Source of the DNA: VGDP01 sp040905845
GTDB taxonomy: Bacteria; Pseudomonadota; Alphaproteobacteria; SP197
NCBI GenBank assembly: GCA_040905845.1
Contig: JBBDQV010000160.1
Location: 1 to 21,203, forward strand
Length of the DNA stretch: 21,203 nt
Direction of reading: 5' to 3'
Shown: one piece after another, positions 14,359-21,203 of the stretch
How positions within the stretch are numbered: the stretch's first letter is position 1
Layout: every line of letters begins with the position of its first letter
Notes under the pieces: model-generated
The model's database searches: none
What the model was told of the DNA's origin: nothing
The model's input: only the letters and a program-made list of their open reading frames with translations
Translations under genes and position numbers: made by a program

Positions 14359-16083
14359 ATGACCTCGCGCCCGGGTCCGCGCATCCTCGGCGCCGTGCTC
14401 GGCGGGCAACCCGGGCTCAGCGCGGCGCTGCTCGCCTGCCTGGTCCTGGCGGGATTCGCCGAAGGGATCGGCATGGCCGCCTTCCTGCCGCTGCTCGCCA
14501 TGGCCGAGGAGGGCGGCGGCCCCGAGGGCGAGCTCGCCCGGTTCATGCTCGCGATACCCGCCTGGTTCGGCCTGGCGGTCGACGTGCGAGCGATGCTGCT
14601 GCTGATCGTCGGCGCCATGACGGTGCGCATCGCGCTGGTTCAGGGTGCCCTGACCGCGGCGGCGTTGGCCCAGGCGCGCCACGCCGCGCGCCTGCGCGCC
14701 CGACTTCTCGACGGCTTGCTCGCGGCGCGATGGAGCTATTTCGTCGATCAACCGATCGGCGGCCATGCCAACGCCATCGGCCTCGAGGCGGACCGGGCGG
14801 CGAGCGCCTATACCCTCGCCGTGCAGCTTCTGGCGAACGCGGTCCAGGTGCTCGCGTACCTGGTCGTCGCGTTGCTGCTCGCGTGGCGCGTCACGATCGT
14901 GGCCCTGCTCATCGCGGGCGTCATCGCGCTCGCGCTCGGCCCGTTGCTCCGCGTCATGCGGTCTCTCGGCAAGCGCCAGGCGGGTGCGTATCGGCGCCTG
15001 ACCTCGCTCCTGATGGAGACCCTGCAGGGAATCAAGTCCCTGAAGGCGATGGCGGCCGAGGCTCGCCTCGGCGTCCTTCTGCACGGCGAGGTCGCGCGGC
15101 TGCGCCGCGCCGTCGCCCGCTACGCCGTCGTCGAGCACGCGGTGCGCGGCGGCCAGGAGTGGCTCCTGGTCGCGTTCGTCGGGCTCGGCATCTATGTCGC
15201 GTCGCGTGAGCTTTCGCTTTCCCTTTCGACCATCGTTGTCGGTGCCGCGCTGTTCTACCGGGCGGTCGGCCGGACCAACGCGGTGCAGGCCGCGTTCGGT
15301 CACCTGGCCTACAACCACGCGTTCCACGACGACCTCGTGGCGCGCATCGCCGCGGTCGAAGCCGCGCGTGAGCAGGGGCGCGGGCGCGAGGCGCCGTGCT
15401 TCGCGACCGCCATCGAGCTCGTGAACGTCCACTTCGGGCATGGACCGAGGCGGGTCCTGGCCGGGGTTTCGCTGACGATCCCGTTCGGCTCGCTCGTCGT
15501 CGTCAGCGGGTTGTCGGGCGCCGGCAAGACGACGCTGGCCGATCTCGTCATGGGCCTTCACGATCCCGACGCGGGCTCGATCCTGATCGACGGACGACCG
15601 CTCGCCACCCTCGATCTCGCGTCGTGGCGGCGCGGCATCGGCTTCATCGCCCAGGAGGCGTGGCTGCTCAACGACACGGTGCGCGTCAACGTCACGCTCG
15701 GCGACCCGGCGATCGGGGACGAGGCGGTCGATCAGGCGTTGGCCGAGGCCGACGCCCTTGGCTTCGTCCGCCGCCTGCCGCTGGGCATCGACACGGTCGT
15801 CGGCGAGCGCGGCGGCCGACTGTCGGGCGGCGAGCGACAGCGCCTCGCCCTCGCCCGCGCGCTCGCGCGCGGCCCCCGGCTGCTCGTGCTCGACGAGCCG
15901 ACCTCGGCGCTCGACCTCGACGCCGAGGCGGCGATCTGCCAGACCGTCCGGGGCCTTCGGGGCCGGACGACCATCCTGGCCATCTCCCATCGTCCGGCGC
16001 TGGCGGCCGTCGCCGACCGCGTCTATCGCCTGACCGACGGCGCCCTGACGCTCGAAACCCCAGCACGCTCCCGCCTGGCATGA
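14359..16083 (+). CDS. ABC exporter, fused membrane and ATPase domains (glycan/lipid flippase-like)
   Basis: A 574-residue half-transporter of the ABCB/MsbA/PglK type. The membrane part (about 1-320) has several hydrophobic helices, the clearest being AALLACLVLAGFAEGIGMAAFL, the MLLLIVGAM region, VLAYLVVALLLA with VTIVALLIAGVIALALG, and WLLVAFVGLGIYVA. The ATPase domain (about 345-574) has Walker A GLSGAGKTT (384-392), Q-loop FIAQEAWLLND, ABC signature LSGGERQRL (488-496), Walker B LLVLDEP (508-514, catalytic Glu513) and the switch His544 in ISHRP. All motifs are intact. It opens the second plus-strand run and overlaps the next gene by ATGA. Lying among glycan genes, it probably flips a lipid-linked glycan across the inner membrane (the role of PglK in Campylobacter), but MsbA-like lipid export is also possible. 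Confidence 0.88.
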   Translation: MTSRPGPRILGAVLGGQPGLSAALLACLVLAGFAEGIGMAAFLPLLAMAEEGGGPEGELARFMLAIPAWFGLAVDVRAMLLLIVGAMTVRIALVQGALTAAALAQARHAARLRARLLDGLLAARWSYFVDQPIGGHANAIGLEADRAASAYTLAVQLLANAVQVLAYLVVALLLAWRVTIVALLIAGVIALALGPLLRVMRSLGKRQAGAYRRLTSLLMETLQGIKSLKAMAAEARLGVLLHGEVARLRRAVARYAVVEHAVRGGQEWLLVAFVGLGIYVASRELSLSLSTIVVGAALFYRAVGRTNAVQAAFGHLAYNHAFHDDLVARIAAVEAAREQGRGREAPCFATAIELVNVHFGHGPRRVLAGVSLTIPFGSLVVVSGLSGAGKTTLADLVMGLHDPDAGSILIDGRPLATLDLASWRRGIGFIAQEAWLLNDTVRVNVTLGDPAIGDEAVDQALAEADALGFVRRLPLGIDTVVGERGGRLSGGERQRLALARALARGPRLLVLDEPTSALDLDAEAAICQTVRGLRGRTTILAISHRPALAAVADRVYRLTDGALTLETPARSRLA

Positions 16084-17669
16084 GCGTCGCCACGCGAACT
16101 CCTTTGAATGCTCGTGGCGACACCGTCGTTCCGTTCGACCTCGGAGCCAGCGCCGACGCGCCGAACTGGCGCGACGGCCTCGCGTGGCCCTTGGACGTTC
16201 GCTCGCTGGCCGGCCCGCTGCGTCGGGCCAGCGCGCGCCTGCTCGCCGCGAGCCTGACGCAGGACGACGCGGCGTGGCGCGACGCCGCGCTCCTGATGCT
16301 GCCCGGCTTCGCCAACCGGGCGCGGGCGATTTTGCTCGCTGCGCGCACCCTGGAAGCGTGCAAGGCCACGGGAATCCGGCTCGTCGGCGGCCCGCCCGAG
16401 CTCAATGCCCTGCGCGGCGACGGCGGCGGGCTCGGGGCCGACGGTGAGCTGGTCCTGCCGGGTGATCGCGTCGTGCCGCCGCGCTGGCGGGCGTGGGTAC
16501 GCGCCGCGAGCTGGACGCCGCTCGGCCGCCTGCCGCGGGCCTGGCTCGCGCCCGGCGCGGTCGCGGTCACGCACAACCCACTGCTGGCCGCGACGGCGCG
16601 GCGCGGGACCGAGGCGATCGGCTTCGTCCACGCGGCCCGCATTCTGGCCGAGGCGCGATCCGGTGTTCCGGTGACGAGGCCGGACACCGCGGCGACCGCC
16701 GCGGCCCTGACCGACGCGCTGCTCGGCGAACTAGCGCTCGCGCCCCCCTACCGCGAGCGCGCGGCGGCCCTGATCGAAGCCCTCGCCCAGCGCGGACTGA
16801 CCGCCGCCGCGCGCGACCTCGCCGGCCTTGGCCGGTTCCGCCGGCTGCCGCTCCGGTTGTGGTCGGGCACCGGGGGCCATCACGCGGCGCGCGCGATCGG
16901 ACTCGCCGTCAGGGCAAGGGGTGGCGCCGTCACGCGCTTCGCTCACGGCGGGTCGCTCGGTGCGATCGACATGATCGAGCAGCTCGCGGCCACCGAACTC
17001 GCGGTCAGCGACCGTTTCGTCGTGCCGAGCGACGGCGTCCGCCGGCTGATCGATCAAACCAGGGGAATCGGCCTGCCTGTATTGACCCTGCCAGTCACGC
17101 TCGAAGTTGGCGCCCGGCGCCACACCGAACCAAGGTCACGGTCGCGGCCGCGCGCGGGCAGGCCGACGGTGATGTACGTGACGACGGCCGCGCTCGGACT
17201 CGCGGTCCACGCGCCGCCGTTCCTGCCCGATGTCGTCTACCTCGACTGGCAGCTTCGCGTCGCCGAAACCCTCGGGCGGCTGCCGATCCGGCTCGTGGCC
17301 AAGCCGCACCCCGAGGGGCTGTTGCGGGGCCGCGGTCACCCGCTCGCCGATGTCGCTGAAACCTGGTCGCGGCCGTTCGAGTCGGTCATGGCCGATGCCG
17401 ATGCGTTCGTCTTCGACTACCCGTGCTCGACGACGTTCTGGGCGGCGCTGGCGACCGACCGGCCAGTCGTCTACCTGGACCTCGGCCTCGTTCCGTTCGC
17501 CCGCCTCGCCCGACCGCACCTCGAGCGACGCTGCCGCGTCGTGCCAGTGGGGTTCGACGAGCGGAACCTTCCCGTCGTGCCCGCCGCCGCCTTGAGCGAG
17601 GCGCTGCATGTGCTGGCACCCGTCGATCCGTCGCCGTGGACGCGGCTCCTGGACGACGGCGAGCCGTGA
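16080..17669 (+). CDS. Polysaccharide synthesis protein, GT-B-like, unknown specificity
   Basis: A 529-residue protein without a named family that I recognise. The N-terminal 250 residues are rich in Ala and Leu helices with no clear motif. From GLAVRARGGAVTRFAHGG onward it resembles the surface-glycan transferases of the CDP-glycerol/capsule group: LPIRLVAKPHPEG (Lys408, His410), then ADAFVFDYPCSTTFWAALATDRPVVYL with Asp446, where a small-residue loop follows an acidic residue. That pattern usually marks the nucleotide-sugar binding half of GT-B enzymes. It starts with an ATGA overlap on the ABC exporter and ends with a GTGA overlap on pseG, so it is firmly inside the pseudaminic acid operon. 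A Pse transferase or a chain-assembly transferase is a reasonable guess. The frame is open upstream of 16080 only as a shadow of the exporter. Confidence 0.72.
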   Translation: MSVATRTPLNARGDTVVPFDLGASADAPNWRDGLAWPLDVRSLAGPLRRASARLLAASLTQDDAAWRDAALLMLPGFANRARAILLAARTLEACKATGIRLVGGPPELNALRGDGGGLGADGELVLPGDRVVPPRWRAWVRAASWTPLGRLPRAWLAPGAVAVTHNPLLAATARRGTEAIGFVHAARILAEARSGVPVTRPDTAATAAALTDALLGELALAPPYRERAAALIEALAQRGLTAAARDLAGLGRFRRLPLRLWSGTGGHHAARAIGLAVRARGGAVTRFAHGGSLGAIDMIEQLAATELAVSDRFVVPSDGVRRLIDQTRGIGLPVLTLPVTLEVGARRHTEPRSRSRPRAGRPTVMYVTTAALGLAVHAPPFLPDVVYLDWQLRVAETLGRLPIRLVAKPHPEGLLRGRGHPLADVAETWSRPFESVMADADAFVFDYPCSTTFWAALATDRPVVYLDLGLVPFARLARPHLERRCRVVPVGFDERNLPVVPAAALSEALHVLAPVDPSPWTRLLDDGEP

Positions 17670-18607
17670 AGACCGCCGTATTCGTCACCCACGCGGCCCC
17701 CGGCATCGGCGGCGGGCATCTCGCCCGCTGCCTCGCGCTCGCCGAGGAGTTGTCGTCCGCGGGCTGGCGCTGCCGGATCGCCGCGCCCGACTTGTCCTTC
17801 GGCGTCCTGCCCGTCGCTCCCGGGTTCGAACGCATCGTGCTGCCCGATGGGCCGCTGCCCGATCCGGCGCGACTCGCCGCGAGCCTGGCTTCGAGCGACC
17901 TGGTCGTGTTCGACCGCTACGATGTCAGCGCGGCGCACGAGGACGCGAGTCCCTGCCGGGTGTTGACCATCGCCGACGGCGCGACCCGCGAGATGCGCGC
18001 CGAGGTCGTCCTCGACGCGACGCCGGGCCGGGAGGCGACGGCCTATGCCGGCCTCGTGCCGGCGGGCACGACCTTGCTCCTCGGTTCCTCCTACGCGCCG
18101 CTCCGCTCCGCTTTCGCGACCCTGCGGCCGGCGGCGCTGGGCCGCCGCGCCGCGACCGGCCCCCCGCGACGGCTCGTCGTCGGCTTCGGCGCCTCGGCGG
18201 GTCCGATCCTCGAGGACGCCATGGCGGCGATCCGATCGGCGGCGCCCGACGCCTCGGTCGTCGCGATCCAGGGCAAATCGCCAGCCGAGGTCGCCCGGCT
18301 CTACGCCGAAGCGGACCTCGCCGTCGGCTCGGCCGGCGTCTCGGCGCTCGAACGCTGCGCCGTCGGCCTGCCGTCGATCGCTTTCGCCGTCGCCGACAAC
18401 CAGACCGACCAGCTCGCCGGGCTCGACCGGGCCGGCGCCGTCCGCGCGCTCGGCCCGTGGGACGCCGGCGCCGAGGCGCGGCTGCGGGCAGCGCTCGCCG
18501 AACTCCGCGGGGACGATGACCGGCGCCGGACCATGGCCGAGCGGGCCGCGGCGATCGTCGATGGCCTGGGTGCCGCGCGCGTCGCTCGCGTCGTGGCGGC
18601 GCCATGA
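17666..18607 (+). CDS. pseG: PseG, UDP-2,4-diacetamido-2,4,6-trideoxy-beta-L-altropyranose hydrolase
   Basis: PseG removes UDP from the PseH product to free the diacetamido-trideoxy-altrose used by PseI. The 313-residue protein has the family N-terminus GIGGGHLARCLALAEEL with His18 at the place of the catalytic His (His17 in Campylobacter PseG, from memory). It continues with LVVFDRYDVS, TIADGATREM, LGSSYAPLR and LVVGFGASAG. In the C-terminal GT-B half are DLAVGSAGVSALERCAVGLPSIAFAVADNQ (UDP-binding loop and Glu) and the characteristic DNQTDQ. The start is GTG 17666 in a GTGA overlap, and the end is ATGA with pseF. Relatives differ in length mainly at the C-terminus, and this one looks complete. 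Confidence 0.9.
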   Translation: MKTAVFVTHAAPGIGGGHLARCLALAEELSSAGWRCRIAAPDLSFGVLPVAPGFERIVLPDGPLPDPARLAASLASSDLVVFDRYDVSAAHEDASPCRVLTIADGATREMRAEVVLDATPGREATAYAGLVPAGTTLLLGSSYAPLRSAFATLRPAALGRRAATGPPRRLVVGFGASAGPILEDAMAAIRSAAPDASVVAIQGKSPAEVARLYAEADLAVGSAGVSALERCAVGLPSIAFAVADNQTDQLAGLDRAGAVRALGPWDAGAEARLRAALAELRGDDDRRRTMAERAAAIVDGLGAARVARVVAAP

Positions 18608-19296
18608 CCGACCGGCCCGTTGCCATCATCCCGGCGCGCGGCGGCTCGAAGCGACTGCCGCGCAAGAACCTGCTCGAGGTCGCCGGCCGGCCGATGCTGG
18701 CCTGGCCGATCGCGGCGGCGCGCGCGTCCGACCTGTTCGGGGCGATCGTCGTCTCGACCGAGGACGCCGAGATCGCGGGCCTCGCGCGCTCCCAGGGCGC
18801 GCGATCGCTTGCGCGGCCGGCCGCGCTGGCTACCGACGCGGCGACCGTGGCCGAGGTCTGCCGCCACGTACTCGACGTGCTGCGAGGCGAGGGTACCGAG
18901 CCTTCGTGCTTCTGCTGTCTGCTGCCCACGGCGGCGTTCGTCACGGCGTCGGATCTCGTGGGCTCTCTCGCGCTGCTCGACGCGCCGCCGCCGGCCGACG
19001 TGGTGCTCGGCGTTTCGCCCTACACCGTGCATCCCTACAAGGCGCTGCAAGCCCATGGGCCGTACCTGGCGAGCGCGGCACCCGAGCACGTCGGGCGCAA
19101 GTCCCAGGACTACCCCGACGTTGTCGCCTCCAACGGGACGTTGATCTGGGCCCGCGCGGCGCTCTTCCTGGCCCGGCCGGGCTTCTACGTCGAGCGGCTC
19201 AAGGGCTACGCCATGGACCCGTTGCGTGGCCAGGACCTCGACACCGCCGAGGACCTGGAGCGGGTCCGTCGGTTGGCCCCTCTGTTCCTGAGCTAG
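18604..19296 (+). CDS. pseF: PseF, pseudaminic acid cytidylyltransferase
   Basis: A 230-residue CMP-nonulosonate synthetase that activates pseudaminic acid with CTP. It has the nucleotide loop IPARGGSKRLPRKN (8-21), GRPMLAWPI, VVSTEDAEIAGLA, the CCLLPTAAFVTASDL region, a SPYTVHPYKAL stretch like the SPFSASPYR part of Campylobacter PseF, KSQDYPDVVASNGTLIW, and the C-terminal DLDTAEDLE metal-binding motif. Length and motifs agree with PseF better than with NeuA or LegF. The ATG is in an ATGA overlap with pseG. The stop TAG forms part of the Shine-Dalgarno of pseI. Confidence 0.9.
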   Translation: MTDRPVAIIPARGGSKRLPRKNLLEVAGRPMLAWPIAAARASDLFGAIVVSTEDAEIAGLARSQGARSLARPAALATDAATVAEVCRHVLDVLRGEGTEPSCFCCLLPTAAFVTASDLVGSLALLDAPPPADVVLGVSPYTVHPYKALQAHGPYLASAAPEHVGRKSQDYPDVVASNGTLIWARAALFLARPGFYVERLKGYAMDPLRGQDLDTAEDLERVRRLAPLFLS

Positions 19297-19301
19297 GAAA
19301 G
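19295..19301 (+). promoter_or_regulatory. Ribosome binding site for pseI
   Basis: AGGAAAG overlaps the last two bases of the pseF stop codon, and AGGA lies six bases before the pseI ATG. It is one of the few strong Shine-Dalgarno sites in the window. It fixes the pseI start at 19305, although the frame is open far upstream. Confidence 0.7.
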
Positions 19302-19304
19302 ACC

Positions 19305-20417
19305 ATGATCCGACGCACGGTGACCATCGGCGGGCGCGCGGTCGGCGACGACCACCCTTGCTTCGTCACGTTCGAGGCCGGCGCGACCCACGGCGGGGTC
19401 GAGTCGGCCAAGCGCCTGATCGACGTCGCCGCCCAGGTCGGCGCCGACGCGATCAAGTTCCAGATCCTCGATCCCGATCGCCTGGTTGCCGACCGCGCCC
19501 AGGCGTTCAGCTACGAGGTACTCATTGATCGCGCGAGCGCGCGGCGCGAGACGGTGACCGAGCCGCTCTACGACCTGCTCGCTCGGCGCGCGCTGCCACC
19601 CGAGGCGTGGCGCGCGCTCAAGGCCCACGCGGACGCGCGCGGACTCGCGTTCTTCGCCACCATCGGCTTCGCCGACGAGATCGACAGGATGGTCGGGCTC
19701 GGCTGCGACTCAATCAAGATCGCGTCCGCCGACATCGACCATCTGCCGCTGATCCGTCACGCGGCACGCACCGGGCTCGTCGTCCAGATCGACACGGGCA
19801 ACGCGACGCTCGGCGAGATCGAGACCGCGGTCGACGCGATCCGCGCCGAAGGCAACGAGTCGATCGTCATCCACCACTGCCCGACCGGCTATCCGGCGCG
19901 CACCGAGAGCATCAACCTGAACGTGATCGGCAGCTTGCGCCGGATGTTCCCGTACCCGATCGCCTACTCGGACCACACGCCGAGCTGGGCCATGGACGTG
20001 GCGGCGCTGGCGCTCGGCGCCAACGTGCTCGAAAAGACGATCACCGAGGATCGCACGACAAGGAGCGTCGAGCACGTCATGTCGCTGGAGCCCGACGAGG
20101 CGCGCCGGTTCATCGCGACCCTGCGCGAGGTCGAGGCGGCCATGGGCGGGCCCTCCTTCGCCCCTGACGGGGCTACGGAGGGCGAGCCCTCCGTAGCCTC
20201 TTGGCGAAGGAGGGCGGTCCGGCGCAGCGCCTATCTCGCGACGCCGGTCTTCGCCGGCGCGCGGCTCGGCGACCTCGTCCTCGATTACCGACGGCCCGGC
20301 TTCGGGCTTTCCCCCGGCTTCGTCGAGCGCCACGCCGACGCGCGGCTCGCCCGCGACCTGCCGGCCGGCCATCGGCTCGGCCTCGGCGATCTGACAACGG
20401 AAGGAATCGAGCGATGA
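19305..20417 (+). CDS. pseI: PseI, pseudaminic acid synthase (divergent NeuB-family)
   Basis: This enzyme condenses 2,4-diacetamido-2,4,6-trideoxy-L-altrose with phosphoenolpyruvate to give pseudaminic acid. The 370-residue protein has a NeuB TIM barrel (residues 15-280) and a C-terminal SAF (antifreeze-like) domain from about 306, with RRSAYLA and RPGFGLSP. Barrel motifs are GADAIKFQ, SIKIASADID, IDTGNATLGEI, HHCPTGYPA, SDHTPSWAMD (His224) and EKTITEDRTTRSVEH. Two departures from standard PseI/NeuB stand out: the usual NH near the N-terminus is TH (EAGATHGG, 24-31), and the usual EKH is EKT (Thr245), losing a histidine that binds the metal in meningococcal NeuB. A palindromic repeat is translated as residues 283-304 between the two domains. 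The product is assigned from context (PseB/C/G/F all present); another nonulosonate is possible. Confidence 0.82.
   Translation: MIRRTVTIGGRAVGDDHPCFVTFEAGATHGGVESAKRLIDVAAQVGADAIKFQILDPDRLVADRAQAFSYEVLIDRASARRETVTEPLYDLLARRALPPEAWRALKAHADARGLAFFATIGFADEIDRMVGLGCDSIKIASADIDHLPLIRHAARTGLVVQIDTGNATLGEIETAVDAIRAEGNESIVIHHCPTGYPARTESINLNVIGSLRRMFPYPIAYSDHTPSWAMDVAALALGANVLEKTITEDRTTRSVEHVMSLEPDEARRFIATLREVEAAMGGPSFAPDGATEGEPSVASWRRRAVRRSAYLATPVFAGARLGDLVLDYRRPGFGLSPGFVERHADARLARDLPAGHRLGLGDLTTEGIER
20150..20215. repeat. Nested palindromic element within pseI
   Basis: The outer arms CCCTCCTTCGCC (20151-20162) and GGCGAAGGAGGG (20203-20214) are perfect complements of 12 bases, extended by one G-C pair. 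Inside them GGCTACGGAGGGC (20171-20183) and GCCCTCCGTAGCC (20186-20198) form a second perfect 13-base stem. The whole unit is 66 bases, or 22 codons, and is read through in the pseI frame without a stop. It differs in sequence from the CTAGAGCA repeats. It resembles the dispersed mini-palindromes known in high-GC bacteria and the in-frame palindromic elements of Rickettsia. Confidence 0.88.
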
Positions 20418-21019
20418 TCCTGCTCTACAACTACGCACCGTCGGGTAACGGCTACAAGGTCGCGCTGCTGCTCCATCAGCTCGCGCTTCGGTTCGAGACG
20501 GTCGAGATTGACGCCAACGCCGGCGGCACGCGCACGGCGGATTTCCTGGCGATCAACCCCAACGGCAAGATCCCCGTCCTCGTGCTCGACGACGGCACGG
20601 TGCTGAGCGAGTCGAACGCGATCCTCTGGTACCTCGCGGAAGGAACAACCTTTGTCGCGCACGACCGGCTGGGCCGGGCGCGCACGCTGCAATGGATGTT
20701 CTTCGAGCAGTACAGCCACGAGCCCTACATCGCGGTCGCGCGCAACTGGCTCGCGCACCTCGGCCTCGACGAACGGCGCGCGCGCGAGCTGCCCGAGAAG
20801 CAGGCGCGCGGCAACGCCGCCCTCCAGATCATGGAGGCCCACCTCGCCGAGCGGCTCTACTTCGTCGGCGAGAGCTACGGCATCGCCGACATCGCGCTCT
20901 ACGCCTACACCCACTGCGCCGACGAGGGCGGCTTTGACTTCGGCCGCTTCCCTGCGATCCGCGCCTGGCTCGACCGGGTGGCGAGCCAGCCCGGGCACGT
21001 GCCGCTCGCCGGTCATTGA
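20414..21019 (+). CDS. Glutathione S-transferase family protein
   Basis: A 201-residue cytoplasmic GST. The thioredoxin-like N-domain has YNYAPSGNGYKVALLL with Ser10 as the likely catalytic residue, NPNGKIPVLVLDDG with the cis-proline (Pro54), and LSESNAILWYLA, whose Glu-Ser binds the gamma-glutamyl part of glutathione. The helical C-domain ends in GESYGIADIALYAYTHCADEGG, a standard N-capping motif. The start overlaps the pseI stop (ATGA) and GGAAGGA lies 8 bases upstream, so translation is coupled and well primed. A GST has no known step in pseudaminic acid synthesis; a general detoxification or thiol role, or simple operon hitch-hiking, are the plain explanations. Confidence 0.9.
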   Translation: MILLYNYAPSGNGYKVALLLHQLALRFETVEIDANAGGTRTADFLAINPNGKIPVLVLDDGTVLSESNAILWYLAEGTTFVAHDRLGRARTLQWMFFEQYSHEPYIAVARNWLAHLGLDERRARELPEKQARGNAALQIMEAHLAERLYFVGESYGIADIALYAYTHCADEGGFDFGRFPAIRAWLDRVASQPGHVPLAGH

Positions 21020-21203
21020 GCTCCCCTATTACGGATTGGAATTCCATTGGGTCGCGGTTAATGCCAAACTCCACATCTGCAATACGTCTCTCTACTTGAA
21101 CCAATACAATCTCTACACTTATGCGGCACCCGTTTTAACCAGATTTATCGTAATTGCTCACCCCTTATGACGACGGCGCTGGCAGCGGCGTGCCGGCGAG
21201 GGT
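21020..21203. other. AT-rich intergenic tail
   Basis: No gene is supported here. I counted 66 G+C in the 150 bases 21021-21170 (44%), far below the roughly 70% of the genes before it. GC-rich sequence returns in the last 30 bases. Such a drop fits a promoter region for a gene beyond the window, or the edge of acquired DNA. I found no convincing promoter pair, hairpin or repeat end in it. Confidence 0.5.

Noticed and set aside
14293..15990. Upstream extension of the pseA frame by over 560 codons through the ABC exporter
   Set aside because: The zinc-ribbon and P-loop domain starts just after ATG 14292. The extension is charged low-complexity sequence antisense to a complete ABC transporter.
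18045..19304. Upstream extension of the pseI frame through pseG and pseF
   Set aside because: A strong Shine-Dalgarno precedes ATG 19305, the NeuB domain begins there, and the extension is Arg/Pro/Ser-rich shadow sequence.
21096..21124. A possible promoter (TTGAAC with a downstream TTATGC) in the AT-rich tail
   Set aside because: The -10 match is poor, and the TACAAT nearby has no -35 at proper distance. This is not strong enough to annotate.
20652..21170. A 172-codon plus-strand frame running from the GST into the tail
   Set aside because: Its first part overlaps the GST in another frame with low-complexity Ser/Arg/Thr translation, and there is no motif or ribosome site.

Overview
This is a 21.2 kb stretch of very GC-rich DNA (about 70% by eye), densely packed with sugar-nucleotide and surface-glycan genes. 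The composition, the pervasive ATGA/GTGA gene overlaps and a CTAGAGCA...TGCTCTAG palindrome of a type common in alphaproteobacteria suggest a high-GC alphaproteobacterium, perhaps Rhodospirillales or Hyphomicrobiales-like. That placement is inference only. No rRNA, tRNA, CRISPR array or transposase was seen, and no gene-free stretch exceeds 300 bases.

Layout. (A) Positions 1-5750, plus strand: a module of six sugar-tailoring genes. They are two Gfo/Idh/MocA oxidoreductases at the ends, an extended-SDR epimerase/dehydratase, a DegT-type aminotransferase and two different SpsF-like cytidylyltransferases. I do not recognise the sugar it makes. (B) Positions 5740-10209, same strand and probably same transcript: a GT-B-like protein, a GNAT acetyltransferase (PseH candidate), PseB, PseC and a pseudaminic-acid-associated methylase. 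(C) Positions 10210-10351: two tandem palindromic repeats where transcription converges. The second forms the last 21 codons and the stop of the opposing gene. (D) Positions 10286-14292, minus strand: PseA-type N-acetyl sugar amidotransferase, an amidase-signature amidase and a capsule-synthesis (KpsS/KpsC-like) transferase, in that transcriptional order. (E) Positions 14359-21019, plus strand: an ABC exporter, a second GT-B-like protein, PseG, PseF, a divergent PseI/NeuB and a glutathione S-transferase. (F) Positions 21020-21203: an AT-rich non-coding tail.

Together these genes form an apparently complete route from UDP-GlcNAc to CMP-pseudaminic acid: PseB, PseC, PseH, PseG, PseI, PseF. PseA probably converts an acetamido group to an acetamidino group, and the methylase may add a methyl group. 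The ABC exporter, the KpsS-like transferase and two unassigned GT-B proteins suggest the product is built into an exported glycan. No flagellin or Maf-type flagellin glycosyltransferase lies in the window.

The points most worth a second look are: the uncharacterised six-gene module; the pairing of an amidase with PseA; two unrelated palindromic repeats that have become protein-coding (the C-terminus of the KpsS-like protein and the interdomain linker of PseI); and a PseI whose second metal-binding histidine appears to be threonine.
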